From contig NZ_RCNT01000003.1 in NCBI RefSeq assembly GCF_003688285.1, positions 69,501 to 133,500 of the forward strand: 64,000 nt of DNA, read 5' to 3'. Below, piece by piece: positions 55,556 through 64,000 of the stretch. The notes under the pieces are model-generated. The model was not told the origin of the DNA and made no database searches. It saw nothing but the letters and a program-made list of their open reading frames with translations. How positions within the stretch are numbered: the first letter of the stretch is position 1; every line of letters starts with the position of its first letter. This DNA is from Rhodophyticola porphyridii (lineage in GTDB: Bacteria > Pseudomonadota > Alphaproteobacteria > Rhodobacterales > Rhodobacteraceae). The position numbers were made by a program, and so were the translations under genes.

Positions 55556-57136
55556 ATGCGAGATTTCCATCAACCGGGCCGGTCAGCGGTTTTCGCCGAA
55601 AACGGAATGTGCGCCACATCGCATCCGTTGGCCGCGAAGACGGCTATAAACCTTCTTGAACAAGGCGGAAATGCCGTGGATGCCGCCATCGGCGCGGCAA
55701 TCCTGCTTGGTATCTGCGAGCCGCAGATGACCGGGCTTGGCGGCGATATGTTCGCGATGATCAAGCGCGGCGAAGAGGGTCAGATCATCGGTCTGAATGC
55801 CTCGGGGCGGAGCCCGGCGGGCTTGTCCGCGAAGGCCTTGCGCGATGCCGGACACGAGAGCATGCCGCTTCGCCATGCCGCCGCCGTCACCATACCCGGC
55901 GCTGTCGACGGATTTTGCAAACTGCACAGCGATCATGGGCAGATGTCATTGGCGGATGTTCTGGCCCCAGCGATCCACTATGCCGAAAACGGGGTGCCGG
56001 TCGCGCCGCGCGTCGCCGCGGACTGGGCGGAAAGCGAGGGCAACCTCGCCGGTCGCGCACGGGAGGCGTTCCTGCTTGCGGGGGCCGCGCCGAAACCCGG
56101 CCAGACATTCGCCGCGCCCGGCCAGGCCGACGTGTTGCGCAAGATCGCGAAAGACGGGCGCGCTGGGTTTTACGAGGGCGAGGTTGCCGAGGATATGGTG
56201 GCCAGCCTGCGCGCACTCGGCGGCAGCCATACCGAGGCGGATTTCGCCGAAACCGCCTGCGATTACGTCACCCCTATCAGCACAAAGTACAAAGGGGTCG
56301 AGTTGATCGAACTGCCCCCCAACGGACAGGGGGCGACCGCCTTGCTGTTGGCCAATATGCTGGCCGAATTAGATATCGGAAACATGGATCCGTGGGGTGC
56401 CGAACGCGCCCATATCGAAGCCGAAGCGACCAAGCTTGCCTATGATGCGCGCAACCGATTCATTGCCGATCCCGGGAGTTGCACGGGCTCCGACCATATG
56501 ATGTCGGCTAAAACCGCCACGGCACTGGCAGCGTTGATCGACCCGGATCGCGCGATGGCAAACCCGAGCCGTGTTTCGGAGGCGGTGCACAAGGAAACGA
56601 TCTATATCACCGTGGTCGATCGGGACAGGCTGGCGGTTTCGCTGATCTACTCTATCTTTCACAGCTTCGGTTCCGGTCTGGCCAGCGACAGGTTCGGGAT
56701 CCTCTTTCACAACCGGGGCGCCGGTTTTACCCTGACCAAAGGGCACCCGAACGAGGCCGGGCCACGCAAGCGGCCGATGCATACGATCATCCCCGGCATG
56801 ATCCGGCAGGCCGATGGCAGCCTGATGCCCTTCGGCGTCATGGGTGGGGCGTATCAGGCAACCGGCCACGCCAGGTTTCTGACCAATGTGGTGGATTTCG
56901 GCCTGTCACCGCAAGCCGCCATAGACGCGCCGCGTTGCTTTGCCGACGTGGACGGCCTGAGCATCGAACGGGGCTATACCGTTCAGGTGCAGGACGCGTT
57001 GCGCGCCAAGGGGCATACGCTCATCATTCCCGCATTGCCCATTGGCGGCGCGCAGGCCATTCGTATCGACGCCAAAACCGGTTTGCTCGAAGGTGGCTCG
57101 GACCCGCGCAAAGACGGTTGCGCGCTTGGATACTGA
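55556..57136 (+). CDS. Gamma-glutamyltransferase family protein
   Basis: 526 residues. Family blocks are present: MCATSHPLAAKTAINLLEQG, ICEPQMTGLGGDMFAMI, NGQGATALLLANML, and the autoprocessing site KETIYITVVDRDRLAVSLIY, with the nucleophilic threonine at the start of the small subunit. FGSGLASDRFGILFHNRG is next. It lacks a signal peptide and the usual TTHxS pair is TIYIT, so its substrate may differ from glutathione (a cephalosporin acylase or oxamate-like branch is possible). ATG 55556 has GGGGAGA upstream. The rhodanese gene begins 13 bases later. Confidence 0.88.
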   Translation: MRDFHQPGRSAVFAENGMCATSHPLAAKTAINLLEQGGNAVDAAIGAAILLGICEPQMTGLGGDMFAMIKRGEEGQIIGLNASGRSPAGLSAKALRDAGHESMPLRHAAAVTIPGAVDGFCKLHSDHGQMSLADVLAPAIHYAENGVPVAPRVAADWAESEGNLAGRAREAFLLAGAAPKPGQTFAAPGQADVLRKIAKDGRAGFYEGEVAEDMVASLRALGGSHTEADFAETACDYVTPISTKYKGVELIELPPNGQGATALLLANMLAELDIGNMDPWGAERAHIEAEATKLAYDARNRFIADPGSCTGSDHMMSAKTATALAALIDPDRAMANPSRVSEAVHKETIYITVVDRDRLAVSLIYSIFHSFGSGLASDRFGILFHNRGAGFTLTKGHPNEAGPRKRPMHTIIPGMIRQADGSLMPFGVMGGAYQATGHARFLTNVVDFGLSPQAAIDAPRCFADVDGLSIERGYTVQVQDALRAKGHTLIIPALPIGGAQAIRIDAKTGLLEGGSDPRKDGCALGY

Positions 57137-57149
57137 GAAAGGACGCGGA

Positions 57150-57545
57150 TTGCCGATCACGCCGGTAAAATCACTTGTTGCCGCCGCAAAGGCCGAGATC
57201 ACGTCTGTGTCGCCTGCCGAAGCCCAGGCCCGAGCGGCCGTTGGCCACGCCTTGCTTGTCGATATCCGGGACGTTCGTGAGTTGAAACGCGAAGGCCGCA
57301 TCCCGGGCGCGTTTCACGCCCCGCGCGGCATGCTGGAATTCTGGATTGACCCCGAAAGCCCCTATCACAAACCCGAATTGGCGACCGACAGAACGCTGAT
57401 CCTGTTTTGCGCCGCCGCGTGGCGGTCCGCTTTGTCGGTCAAGACCCTGCAGGATATGGGTGTGGAGGACATCGCCGAGATAGAGGGTGGTTTTTCGGCA
57501 TGGGCCGAAGCCGGGCTTCCCGTCACGAAGGACGAAGCGCCCTAG
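57150..57545 (+). CDS. Rhodanese-like domain protein (TTG start)
   Basis: 131 residues. One rhodanese domain: LLVDIRDVRELKREGRIPGA near residue 35, and a loop LFCAAAWRSALSVKTLQDMG with the active cysteine (CAAAWRS). There is no ATG; TTG at 57150 has AAAGGA six bases upstream and is the most plausible start, giving MPITPVKSL. It would transfer sulfane sulfur or act as a carrier. It follows the gamma-glutamyltransferase by 13 bases. Its stop and that of hspQ share a CTAG, convergent. Confidence 0.85.
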   Translation: MPITPVKSLVAAAKAEITSVSPAEAQARAAVGHALLVDIRDVRELKREGRIPGAFHAPRGMLEFWIDPESPYHKPELATDRTLILFCAAAWRSALSVKTLQDMGVEDIAEIEGGFSAWAEAGLPVTKDEAP

Positions 57546-57868
57546 TTCAGCTGATACTCAAGCGGGTAGCGCCCGTCCTGAAAATCCCCGAAAAGCTCTG
57601 GCAGGTCGGGATGATCGACCGGTTCGCCCGTATGGTCGGCCACGAGATTCTGCTCCGACACATAGGCCACGTAGTAGGTCTGATCGTTTTCCGCCAGAAG
57701 ATGGTAAAACGGCTGCGCCTTGGACGGACGACTTCCTTCTGGAATGGCATCATACCATTCCTCGGTATTCGAAAACTCCGGATCGATATCGAAAACAACC
57801 CCGCGAAACGGGTGTTTCTTGTGCCGGACCACTTGGCCCAGATTGTACTTCGCATGACTGGTCAGCAT
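57542..57868 (-). CDS. hspQ: Heat shock protein HspQ
   Basis: 108 residues. The family pattern is clear: AKYNLGQVVRHKKHPFRGVV, then FDIDPEFSNTEEWYD and QPFYHLLAENDQTYYVAYVS, EQNLVADHTGEPVDHPDL. HspQ (YccV-like) binds hemimethylated DNA in E. coli and is a Lon specificity factor. The ATG is at 57866-57868. Its 3' end overlaps the convergent rhodanese by four bases. The gap between it and the divergent lipoprotein gene (57869-58135) holds no further gene I can support. Confidence 0.94.
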   Translation of the reverse strand: MLTSHAKYNLGQVVRHKKHPFRGVVFDIDPEFSNTEEWYDAIPEGSRPSKAQPFYHLLAENDQTYYVAYVSEQNLVADHTGEPVDHPDLPELFGDFQDGRYPLEYQLN

Positions 57869-58135
57869 CGCGCGGTGCCCCTTCTACCCTCTCTTTCCTA
57901 TCCCCTGAGGCGGGGCCTTGTCCATGCAACAGGGTGGATTTCACGGGAAACAGACTGTGAACCTCGTTCAGACAGTACCAAAGCGCCATGCAGGCCAGCC
58001 CGTTCCGCGCTTGCATGCGCGGTCTTCACATTCCCGTTTCCGATCAAACCGAAATGACGACAGCCCATTCCCACCGGCCCCGATTTCCATTATGGTATGG
58101 CAAAACACAACAATAAGTTCGAGCAGGCAGTTTTC

Positions 58136-58708
58136 ATGAGACAGGTCGTATTCTTCCTGATTCTACTGGTGTTGGCAGGCTGTGGGCGTAACTTTTCCGC
58201 CCCTCGGGATCTCGACAACGCATGTTCCATAATCAATGAGCGCCCGGCTTACTTTCGTGCGATGCGCGCAAGCGAGCGGAACTGGGGCGTTCCGGTGCAT
58301 GTTCAGATGGCAACGATCTATCAGGAAAGCAGATTTATCGGCGACGCGCGCACCCCGTTCCGCTATGCGCTTGGCGTGATCCCGCTTGGGCGGCAAAGTT
58401 CTGCATACGGGTACAGTCAGGCGCTGGATGGCACCTGGGACGAGTATCGCCAGCGCACGGGCAATCGCGGGGCTCAGCGCCACAATATCCGCGACGCGAC
58501 CGATTTCATGGGCTGGTACATGACGCAGACAGTAGAGCGCAACGGCGTGCCGCTCTCCGACGCGCGCAACCAGTATCTGGCCTATCACGAAGGCCATACG
58601 GGTTTCAGCAGAGGCAGCTACAATGCCAAGCCATGGCTTCTGCGTGTGGCAGACGAGGTTGCGGCGCGGGCCCAGGTTTATCAGTTGCAACTGGCCCGCT
58701 GCCGCTGA
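58136..58708 (+). CDS. Lipoprotein with a lytic-transglycosylase (SLT) domain
   Basis: 190 residues. The signal peptide ends in a lipobox (LILLVLAGC), so the protein is lipid-anchored. A single SLT domain has the catalytic Glu in VQMATIYQESRFIG, then SAYGYSQALDGTWDEYRQRT and YLAYHEGHTGFSRGSYN. The wall substrate is assumed from the fold. The start at MRQVVFFLI is preferred because it opens the signal peptide; an upstream in-frame start adds 13 residues. It converges on lolA with a 16-base gap. Confidence 0.88.
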   Translation: MRQVVFFLILLVLAGCGRNFSAPRDLDNACSIINERPAYFRAMRASERNWGVPVHVQMATIYQESRFIGDARTPFRYALGVIPLGRQSSAYGYSQALDGTWDEYRQRTGNRGAQRHNIRDATDFMGWYMTQTVERNGVPLSDARNQYLAYHEGHTGFSRGSYNAKPWLLRVADEVAARAQVYQLQLARCR

Positions 58709-58724
58709 TCCCGGCGGGCCCGCG

Positions 58725-59327
58725 TCACTCGTAGCCGCGTGACGCTATCTCTTGAGGGATGTTGAACAGCCGCGCGCCCATGCGGCCGCCGGTTTCAAGC
58801 CCACGCAGGATCACGGTGGTTTCGCTGCCGGTTTCGTCGGTGATGACCCATTGGCGCAACTCAACCGGCGAGCCCGTGAAAACCAGTGTGATCTGCCCGA
58901 TCTCGGGGTTTTCGGGATCCTGGGCTACGACACGTGTCGATGTGCCGTCGCTTTCGTGCCCGACCACCATGCCCGATCGGCCCAGATCGACATTTTGCGC
59001 CAGTATCAGATGCAGCGGCGTCCGTTGCAGCGGATACTGCTCGGGGCGGGAGTTGGAGCGGCCATCGAAAATCGCCACCTGTCCACCACCGGCTATCACA
59101 AGCAGGTCGTCGTCGCCGCCGCCATATTCGAACCTGACCCGGCCGGGACGGTGGAGATAGATCGTCCCGTTTGAAATCGAGCCATCGGCGTTGATCTGGG
59201 TGAACTCCCCCTCGGCCGTCTGCAGCGAGTTCAGATAAGCCGAAAGCTGGGACAGCGGTATCGCTTGCGCCCATGCCGGCAATGCGGTGGCGGTCATCAG
59301 CGCCACGGAGAGAAGAAACCGTTTCAT
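58725..59327 (-). CDS. lolA: Outer-membrane lipoprotein carrier protein LolA family
   Basis: 200 residues with a signal peptide (FLLSVALMTATALPAWA). The mature part fits the LolA half-barrel: LNSLQTAEGEFTQINADGSI, then GTIYLHRPGRVRFEYGGGDD, ILAQNVDLGRSGMVV and ITLVFTGSPVELRQWVITDE. It carries lipoproteins from LolCDE to LolB through the periplasm. It is the last gene of the amidase - aminotransferase - ftsK - lolA run, 61 bases after ftsK. Confidence 0.93.
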   Translation of the reverse strand: MKRFLLSVALMTATALPAWAQAIPLSQLSAYLNSLQTAEGEFTQINADGSISNGTIYLHRPGRVRFEYGGGDDDLLVIAGGGQVAIFDGRSNSRPEQYPLQRTPLHLILAQNVDLGRSGMVVGHESDGTSTRVVAQDPENPEIGQITLVFTGSPVELRQWVITDETGSETTVILRGLETGGRMGARLFNIPQEIASRGYE

Positions 59328-59388
59328 GGCCTCAATTTAGGAGATCGATGCAGCAGTTACACCTCACGACCGCGAGATCGGCGAAATT

Positions 59389-62175
59389 TTACGCCTGCTC
59401 TGGAACCAGAATTTCGCGTTTGCCCACGTGGTTGGCAGGCGAGACGAGGCCGCTTTCCTCCATCTGCTCCACCAGACGAGCGGCCTTGTTGTAGCCGATC
59501 GCCAGTTTCCGCTGGATATAGGAGGTGGAGCATTTGCGATCGGTGATCACGATCTGAACCGCCTGATCGTACAAGGCATCCTCGCCATCGGTGTTGCCGC
59601 CGAGACCAAGCACCAGATCGATATCGCTTTCCTTGTCGCCGTCCGGGCCGTCCAGCACCGATGCCGCGTAGTCCGGCGGACCGAAGCTTTTCAGATGACA
59701 CACGATCTCTTCGACCTCTTCGTCGCTGACAAAAGGCCCATGCACACGGGTGATCTTGGCGCCTCCGGCCATGTAGAGCATATCGCCCATGCCCAGAAGC
59801 TGCTCGGCCCCCTGCTCGCCCAGAATGGTGCGACTGTCCACTTTGGAGGTCACGTGGAACGAAATCCGCGTGGGGAAATTCGCCTTGATCGTGCCAGTGA
59901 TCACATCGACGGAGGGACGCTGCGTCGCCATGATGATGTGGATGCCGCTGGCACGCGCCATCTGCGCAAGACGCTGGATGCAGGCCTCGATCTCCTTGCC
60001 CGCCACCATCATCAGATCGGCCATTTCGTCCACGATCACCACGATGAAAGGCATCTTCTCGGGTGCGAATTCCTCCGTCTCGAACACGGGTTCGCCGGTA
60101 TCATCGTCAAATCCAGTCTGTACCGTGCGGCTGAACATCTCCCCCTTCGAAAGGGCATCCTCGACCCGGCTGTTGTAGCCCTCGATATTGCGCACGCCCA
60201 TCTTGGACATCTTGCGATAGCGTTCTTCCATCTCGCCCACGGTCCATTTCAAGGCGACCACGGCCTTCTTGGGGTCGGTCACGACCGGGCTGAGCAGATG
60301 CGGAATGCCGTCATAGACGCTGAGCTCAAGCATCTTGGGGTCGATCATGATCATCCGGCATTCTTCCGGCGTCAGCTTGTAAAGAAGGCTCAGGATCATG
60401 GTGTTGATCGCCACGGATTTGCCCGAACCCGTGGTGCCCGCAATCAACAGATGAGGCATTTTCGCAAGGTTCGCGACGATCGGGTCCCCGCCGATATCCT
60501 TGCCCAGAGCCAGCGGCAGGCTCTGATTGCCATCGCCGAAATCACGGCTCGACAGGATCTCGCGCAGCACGACCTTCTCGCGATGCTGATTGGGCAGTTC
60601 GATTCCGATCACGCTGCGGCCGGGAACGGTGGAGACGCGGGCGCTGAGCGCGGACATGGATCGTGCGATATCATCGGCCAAGCCGATCACACGGGAGGCT
60701 TTGAGACCCGGGGCAGGTTCCAGCTCGTACATCGTCACCACCGGGCCGGGACGGACCGAAACGATCTCGCCCTTCACGCCATAATCATCCAGCACGTTTT
60801 CCAGCATCCGCGCGTTTTCCTCCAACGCCTCGTCGGACAGGTGATGACGCTCGACCGCGACCGCACTGCTCAACAGCGACAGAGGCGGAAACTCGTACTC
60901 CGCTGTCTCCGCTTCCAGCGGCAGCGATGGCTGCGCATCTGCCATGGCCGCGCGCGACGGCGCGGGCCTTCGGGTCTGATGCTGAACGACTTTCTTCGGT
61001 TCGGCTTGCGGCACCGCAAAGCCCCCCGCGCGCGATGGTTCTCCCTGAAGCTCGGCAACCCGTTCGGAATAGGGCAGTTCGATCATCTGGTCCGCGACAT
61101 CCGGGGACCGCATGTCGGTGGAGGTGAGCGGCGGTTCAACGCGGGTCAGGGGCGGGACGACGGTGCGTATCGCAGCGGCGGACTGGTGCCGTGCCACGGT
61201 AGCTTGTGGCGCGGTCAAGGGGCGGCGGACCCGGTTCTTGATCACGTCGGCGATTTTTTCGCGGATCCGGTCGTCATCCGGGGCAGAGATATCCGCGCCA
61301 GCAATCGGCGCGCGCTCCAGCAGTTCCGGCTCCGGCTCGGGCGAACGGTCCCGGCCGCGCAACAGGGGTACGCGCTCCAGCAGGCTGGGGCGCGACGCCG
61401 ATGCGCGCACGACCGGTTCCACCCGCTCGACCAGGTTATCTTCATAGGCGTCGGCCAGATCCTGCCGCGCCGCGATCCGCGAAAGGCGGCGTTCCTGCAA
61501 GGCCTGAGCCGCCTGCCCGGCGCCGCGCCCGGCCTGTCCGAACAGCGCCGCCAGCCCCGCAATGGTGGAAACAAGTCCCACGATCAGGAACCGCAGGCCC
61601 ACACGCAGCTCTGCCCCGTTCACACCAAGAACAAACAGGCCAAGCCCGATCGCGGCGAGAAAACTGAGGGCCGCGAGAAGTTTGAGAGCAAAGGCCGCGC
61701 CGAAGGGCAGGATGTTCAACAGCGCGCCCAGAACCGTATCGCCAAACAGGCCACCCAGCCCGAAACTGTGCGTCCAGCCCGCACCGGGAACATAGCTTGC
61801 GGCATAGATCGAAGCCAGAGCGACCGCGATCGGCAGAAACACGATGCGCCCGAAAACACGGTCTTCCCCGCGGTGCAGCAAGAAACGCAGACCCCAGACC
61901 AGAGCGCCCGCCGCCAGCCCATACGCCCCGTATCCCACGATCAGCATCAGAACCGCGGCCAGCGACGCCCCGAGATGCCCCAGAATGTTCTGGGGCACGG
62001 CATCCGTCGCCACGGTCCAGTTCGGATCCTCGGGCGTGTAGGAGGCCAGCATCAACGCAAGCGCCACTCCGAGCACACATAGCAGCAGGCCCAGAAGCTC
62101 CTTGCCGCGACGCTCGATTGCGGCCTGCATCCGGCTGTCAAGAAGCGGGTCTCTCTGTCGTGTCTGATACGCCAT
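59389..62175 (-). CDS. ftsK: DNA translocase FtsK
   Basis: 928 residues. Four N-terminal membrane helices (about 25-45, 68-95, 110-130, 150-210) are followed by a linker of about 250 residues rich in P, R and E. The motor domain has Walker A in [19 protein letters not shown], Walker B in [20 protein letters not shown] and [10 protein letters not shown]-type segments ([18 protein letters not shown]). The C-terminal gamma winged helix ([20 protein letters not shown]) reads KOPS. It pumps chromosome ends through the septum and activates XerCD. The start is ATG 62173-62175, 12 bases after the aminotransferase stop. Confidence 0.97.
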   Translation of the reverse strand: MAYQTRQRDPLLDSRMQAAIERRGKELLGLLLCVLGVALALMLASYTPEDPNWTVATDAVPQNILGHLGASLAAVLMLIVGYGAYGLAAGALVWGLRFLLHRGEDRVFGRIVFLPIAVALASIYAASYVPGAGWTHSFGLGGLFGDTVLGALLNILPFGAAFALKLLAALSFLAAIGLGLFVLGVNGAELRVGLRFLIVGLVSTIAGLAALFGQAGRGAGQAAQALQERRLSRIAARQDLADAYEDNLVERVEPVVRASASRPSLLERVPLLRGRDRSPEPEPELLERAPIAGADISAPDDDRIREKIADVIKNRVRRPLTAPQATVARHQSAAAIRTVVPPLTRVEPPLTSTDMRSPDVADQMIELPYSERVAELQGEPSRAGGFAVPQAEPKKVVQHQTRRPAPSRAAMADAQPSLPLEAETAEYEFPPLSLLSSAVAVERHHLSDEALEENARMLENVLDDYGVKGEIVSVRPGPVVTMYELEPAPGLKASRVIGLADDIARSMSALSARVSTVPGRSVIGIELPNQHREKVVLREILSSRDFGDGNQSLPLALGKDIGGDPIVANLAKMPHLLIAGTTGSGKSVAINTMILSLLYKLTPEECRMIMIDPKMLELSVYDGIPHLLSPVVTDPKKAVVALKWTVGEMEERYRKMSKMGVRNIEGYNSRVEDALSKGEMFSRTVQTGFDDDTGEPVFETEEFAPEKMPFIVVIVDEMADLMMVAGKEIEACIQRLAQMARASGIHIIMATQRPSVDVITGTIKANFPTRISFHVTSKVDSRTILGEQGAEQLLGMGDMLYMAGGAKITRVHGPFVSDEEVEEIVCHLKSFGPPDYAASVLDGPDGDKESDIDLVLGLGGNTDGEDALYDQAVQIVITDRKCSTSYIQRKLAIGYNKAARLVEQMEESGLVSPANHVGKREILVPEQA

Positions 62176-62187
62176 TTCCGTTCTACC

Positions 62188-63369
62188 TCACCGATACAGG
62201 CAATCACGGAGCTTGATCAGCCCGCGCTGCATTTCTTCCTTGTCGGCCACCATCGCCACGCGAATCCGGTCCGCGCCGGGCGTATGCCCGCCGACATCGC
62301 GCGCCAGATAGGCACCGGGCAGAACCCGGACGCCCGTCTCGCGCCATAACTTCATTGTCGCGGCTTCGCCGTCATCCACCGGAAGCCACAGGAAAAACCC
62401 CGCTTCCGGCGGAGAGTATCCCTGGATATCGCCGAGAATCTCATCGGCGATCGCATATTTTTCCGCGTAAAGCGCACGATTGGCGACAACATGATCTTCA
62501 TCTTGCCAGACCCGCTCGGCGACCGCCTGCAATGGCATGGGCAGGGGGGCACCCGCATAGGCGCGAAGCTGTTTCAGCCGCGCGATGCTGTCGGCGCCAC
62601 CAGCTGCAAAGCCCGACCGCAGACCGGGCAGATTCGACCGTTTCGAGAGCGAATGAAAGATCACCACCCGGTCGGGATGCGCGCCAAGCTCCCGTGCCAC
62701 CTGAAGCGCGCCCGGGGGTGGGGTATCGCGATAAATCTCGGAATAGCACTCATCTGCGAAAATCTGGAAGTCATGACGCTCGGCCAGCGCGATCAGGCCG
62801 CTCCAATACGCCCGGTCCGCGACCGCGCCCTGCGGGTTCGCGGGAGAGCAGATATAGGCGACGGCGACCCGGTTCAGCACGGTTTCGGGTAAGCTGCCGT
62901 AGTCAGGCAGATTGCCCGTCGCCTCGGTCGCGGGAACGTAAATCGGCTCTGCACCCACGGCCAGCGCCGCCACTGCGTAGACCTGATAGAAAGGGTTCGG
63001 CGTCAGCACTACGGGGCGCTTGCCCGCCTTGGTTTCGGGGCAAAGCGCGATCAGCGCGTTGAACAGCCCCTCCCGCGTGCCATTCAGCGGCAAAACCTGC
63101 CGCGCGGCGTCAACCGTCACGCCATATCGGCGCGCGATCCAGTCGGCGATCGCCTGTTGTAAGGCCGGCGTGCCGTCATTCGCGGGATATTGGCCAAAAC
63201 CGTCGACATTCTCCGACAGCACGCCCCTGACCCAATCCGGAAACCTATGGCGCGGCTCGCCAATGGTCATCACAATCGGCTCGCCCCCCGGTTCATGGGA
63301 ATCAAGCAGGGTCCGCAAACGCGGAAACGCATATTCTGGCAGGTCCGAAAACCGCTCGGGGAAAATCAT
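62188..63369 (-). CDS. Class I/II PLP aminotransferase (DapC-like)
   Basis: 393 residues. PLP contacts: QVLPLNGTREGLFNALIALC, then NPFYQVYAVAALAVGAEPIY, YICSPANPQGAVADRAYWSG, DFQIFADECYSEIYRDTPPP, and the Schiff-base lysine in FHSLSKRSNLPGLRSGFAAG. This closely follows succinyldiaminopimelate transaminases (DapC) of Rhodobacteraceae and would fit with dapA and dapB in the window; broader specificity is possible. It is divided from ftsK by 12 bases and lies 117 bases from the amidase gene. Confidence 0.9.
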   Translation of the reverse strand: MIFPERFSDLPEYAFPRLRTLLDSHEPGGEPIVMTIGEPRHRFPDWVRGVLSENVDGFGQYPANDGTPALQQAIADWIARRYGVTVDAARQVLPLNGTREGLFNALIALCPETKAGKRPVVLTPNPFYQVYAVAALAVGAEPIYVPATEATGNLPDYGSLPETVLNRVAVAYICSPANPQGAVADRAYWSGLIALAERHDFQIFADECYSEIYRDTPPPGALQVARELGAHPDRVVIFHSLSKRSNLPGLRSGFAAGGADSIARLKQLRAYAGAPLPMPLQAVAERVWQDEDHVVANRALYAEKYAIADEILGDIQGYSPPEAGFFLWLPVDDGEAATMKLWRETGVRVLPGAYLARDVGGHTPGADRIRVAMVADKEEMQRGLIKLRDCLYR

Positions 63370-63486
63370 ATGTGCCTCGGTTTCAGGATCATGACGCCCT
63401 GATTTGGCAACAGGTTACCCGCCAAGACCGCGCGGGTCCAGAAAAACGAGCTATTTCAGGCCGTAAAGGCGCGGTGTCTGTGGCGA

Positions 63487-64000
63487 TTAGGCCAATACCG
63501 CCTCTGCCGCGGCCGCGATGCGCAGAAGTTGTGGCTCAGCCATCGGCGGACACAATATCATGATACCGGTTGAGGGCACACCTGTCGGCAGGGTCACTCC
63601 GCATAGCCCCATCAGGTTGCCGACACGGGTGTTTCTGAGCGTCAGAAGGTTTTCAGCCACGAAATACGCGTCATCGCTCAGCAACCGTTCGGCATGTGCG
63701 GGCAGGTTCGCCGCCGTCGGCAAGAGCACCGCGTCATAGGCGGCCGTCTCCCGTGCCCAGTCCTGGCGAAGCCGCCGCAGACGTTGCCATCCGGCCACGA
63801 ATTCAGGCGCGCTGACCTCGCGGCCCTGCCGAAACCGCTCCCGGATGCGGTCAAACATCTTTTCAGGCGCCGCTTCGATCACATCTCCCCAAGTGCCATA
63901 CGCCTCACCGGTGAACAGCATCAGGGTCGTCTGCATAGCCTCGTCAATCGCGGGAACGTTGCCGGTTTCTATATGGGCACCCGCAGCACCAAGCCGGTCC
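63487..64000 (-). CDS. Amidase family protein, 5' part missing
   Basis: The minus-strand frame is open to the right edge of the window, so only the C-terminal 170 residues are seen and the Ser-Ser-Lys active site is outside. The visible part has DAVLLPTAANLPAHAERLLS, then TLRNTRVGNLMGLCGVTLPT and GVPSTGIMILCPPMAEPQLL, the usual ending of the amidase signature family (GatA, AtzF, allophanate hydrolase). An ATG inside at 63934-63936 is not taken as the start because coding continues upstream. It is first in the run leading to lolA. Confidence 0.85.
   Translation of the reverse strand, partial: DRLGAAGAHIETGNVPAIDEAMQTTLMLFTGEAYGTWGDVIEAAPEKMFDRIRERFRQGREVSAPEFVAGWQRLRRLRQDWARETAAYDAVLLPTAANLPAHAERLLSDDAYFVAENLLTLRNTRVGNLMGLCGVTLPTGVPSTGIMILCPPMAEPQLLRIAAAAEAVLA

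Noticed and set aside
59428-62082. An 884-codon frame opposite ftsK
   Set aside because: Shadow of the FtsK gene; histidine- and arginine-rich and without domain likeness.

Overview
The window reads as a chromosomal segment of a high-GC alphaproteobacterium, most likely of the Rhodobacteraceae/Roseobacter group. The grounds are gene content and order: split leuC / leuD / leuB, a small signal-peptide protein after dapB, an rsmB - heparinase-like - purH - lspA - DUF3035 - M16 - M16 - mutL - rmuC run, aminotransferase - ftsK - lolA, and a MutL with an endonuclease motif. Genes are dense, and many start/stop codons overlap (ATGA or GTGA). Both ends cut genes: an aromatic aminotransferase on the left and an amidase on the right.

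Layout. 1-4004 (minus): dapA, trmO-like, smpB, sseA, GNAT, aminotransferase, all collinear. 4145-10753: soluble lytic transglycosylase, an EamA exporter, the two halves of MnmC as divergent genes, an FMN reductase and an MscS channel. 11001-22851: leucine biosynthesis (leuC, leuD, leuB) interleaved with an MFS carrier, a HupE/UreJ-like and DUF4198 pair, a membrane protein, a frameshifted endonuclease/exonuclease/phosphatase gene, an epimerase with a divergent LysR regulator, and a second EamA exporter. 22960-23754: tRNA-Pro(CGG) followed by a scar holding an IS5-like transposase fragment and a wrecked DUF6314 gene. 23755-27766: an accessory block of a secreted FrsA-like hydrolase, a MipA/OmpV outer-membrane protein, a membrane-anchored alpha/beta-hydrolase lacking its nucleophile, and a membrane-bound LytTR regulator. 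28000-31477 (minus): L,D-transpeptidase, pnp and rpsO with good terminators. 31914-35722: two acidic RTX calcium-binding proteins, the second with a CtrA-like TTAA-N7-TTAA site upstream. 35774-39309 (minus): rbfA, DUF2233, truB, DUF1643 and a fluoroacetate-dehalogenase-like hydrolase. 39424-52678 (mostly plus): dapB, a small secreted protein, an SDHAF4-like protein (minus), then the rsmB to rmuC run. 52675-64000: free Met-R-sulfoxide reductase, thiolase, an RsbV/RsbW-like pair, gamma-glutamyltransferase, rhodanese, hspQ, a lipoprotein transglycosylase, lolA, ftsK, an aminotransferase and a partial amidase.

How it fits together. Most of the window is housekeeping: lysine/peptidoglycan precursor synthesis (dapA, dapB), wall remodelling (two transglycosylases, one L,D-transpeptidase), leucine synthesis, translation and RNA turnover (smpB, rpsO, pnp, truB, rbfA, rsmB, mnmD), lipoprotein maturation (lspA, lolA), and DNA repair and segregation (mutL, rmuC, ftsK). 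The parts that look acquired or poorly described are the tRNA-Pro scar with the 23.7-27.8 kb block behind it, and the RTX pair. I saw no CRISPR array, rRNA, intact insertion sequence, phage or restriction system.
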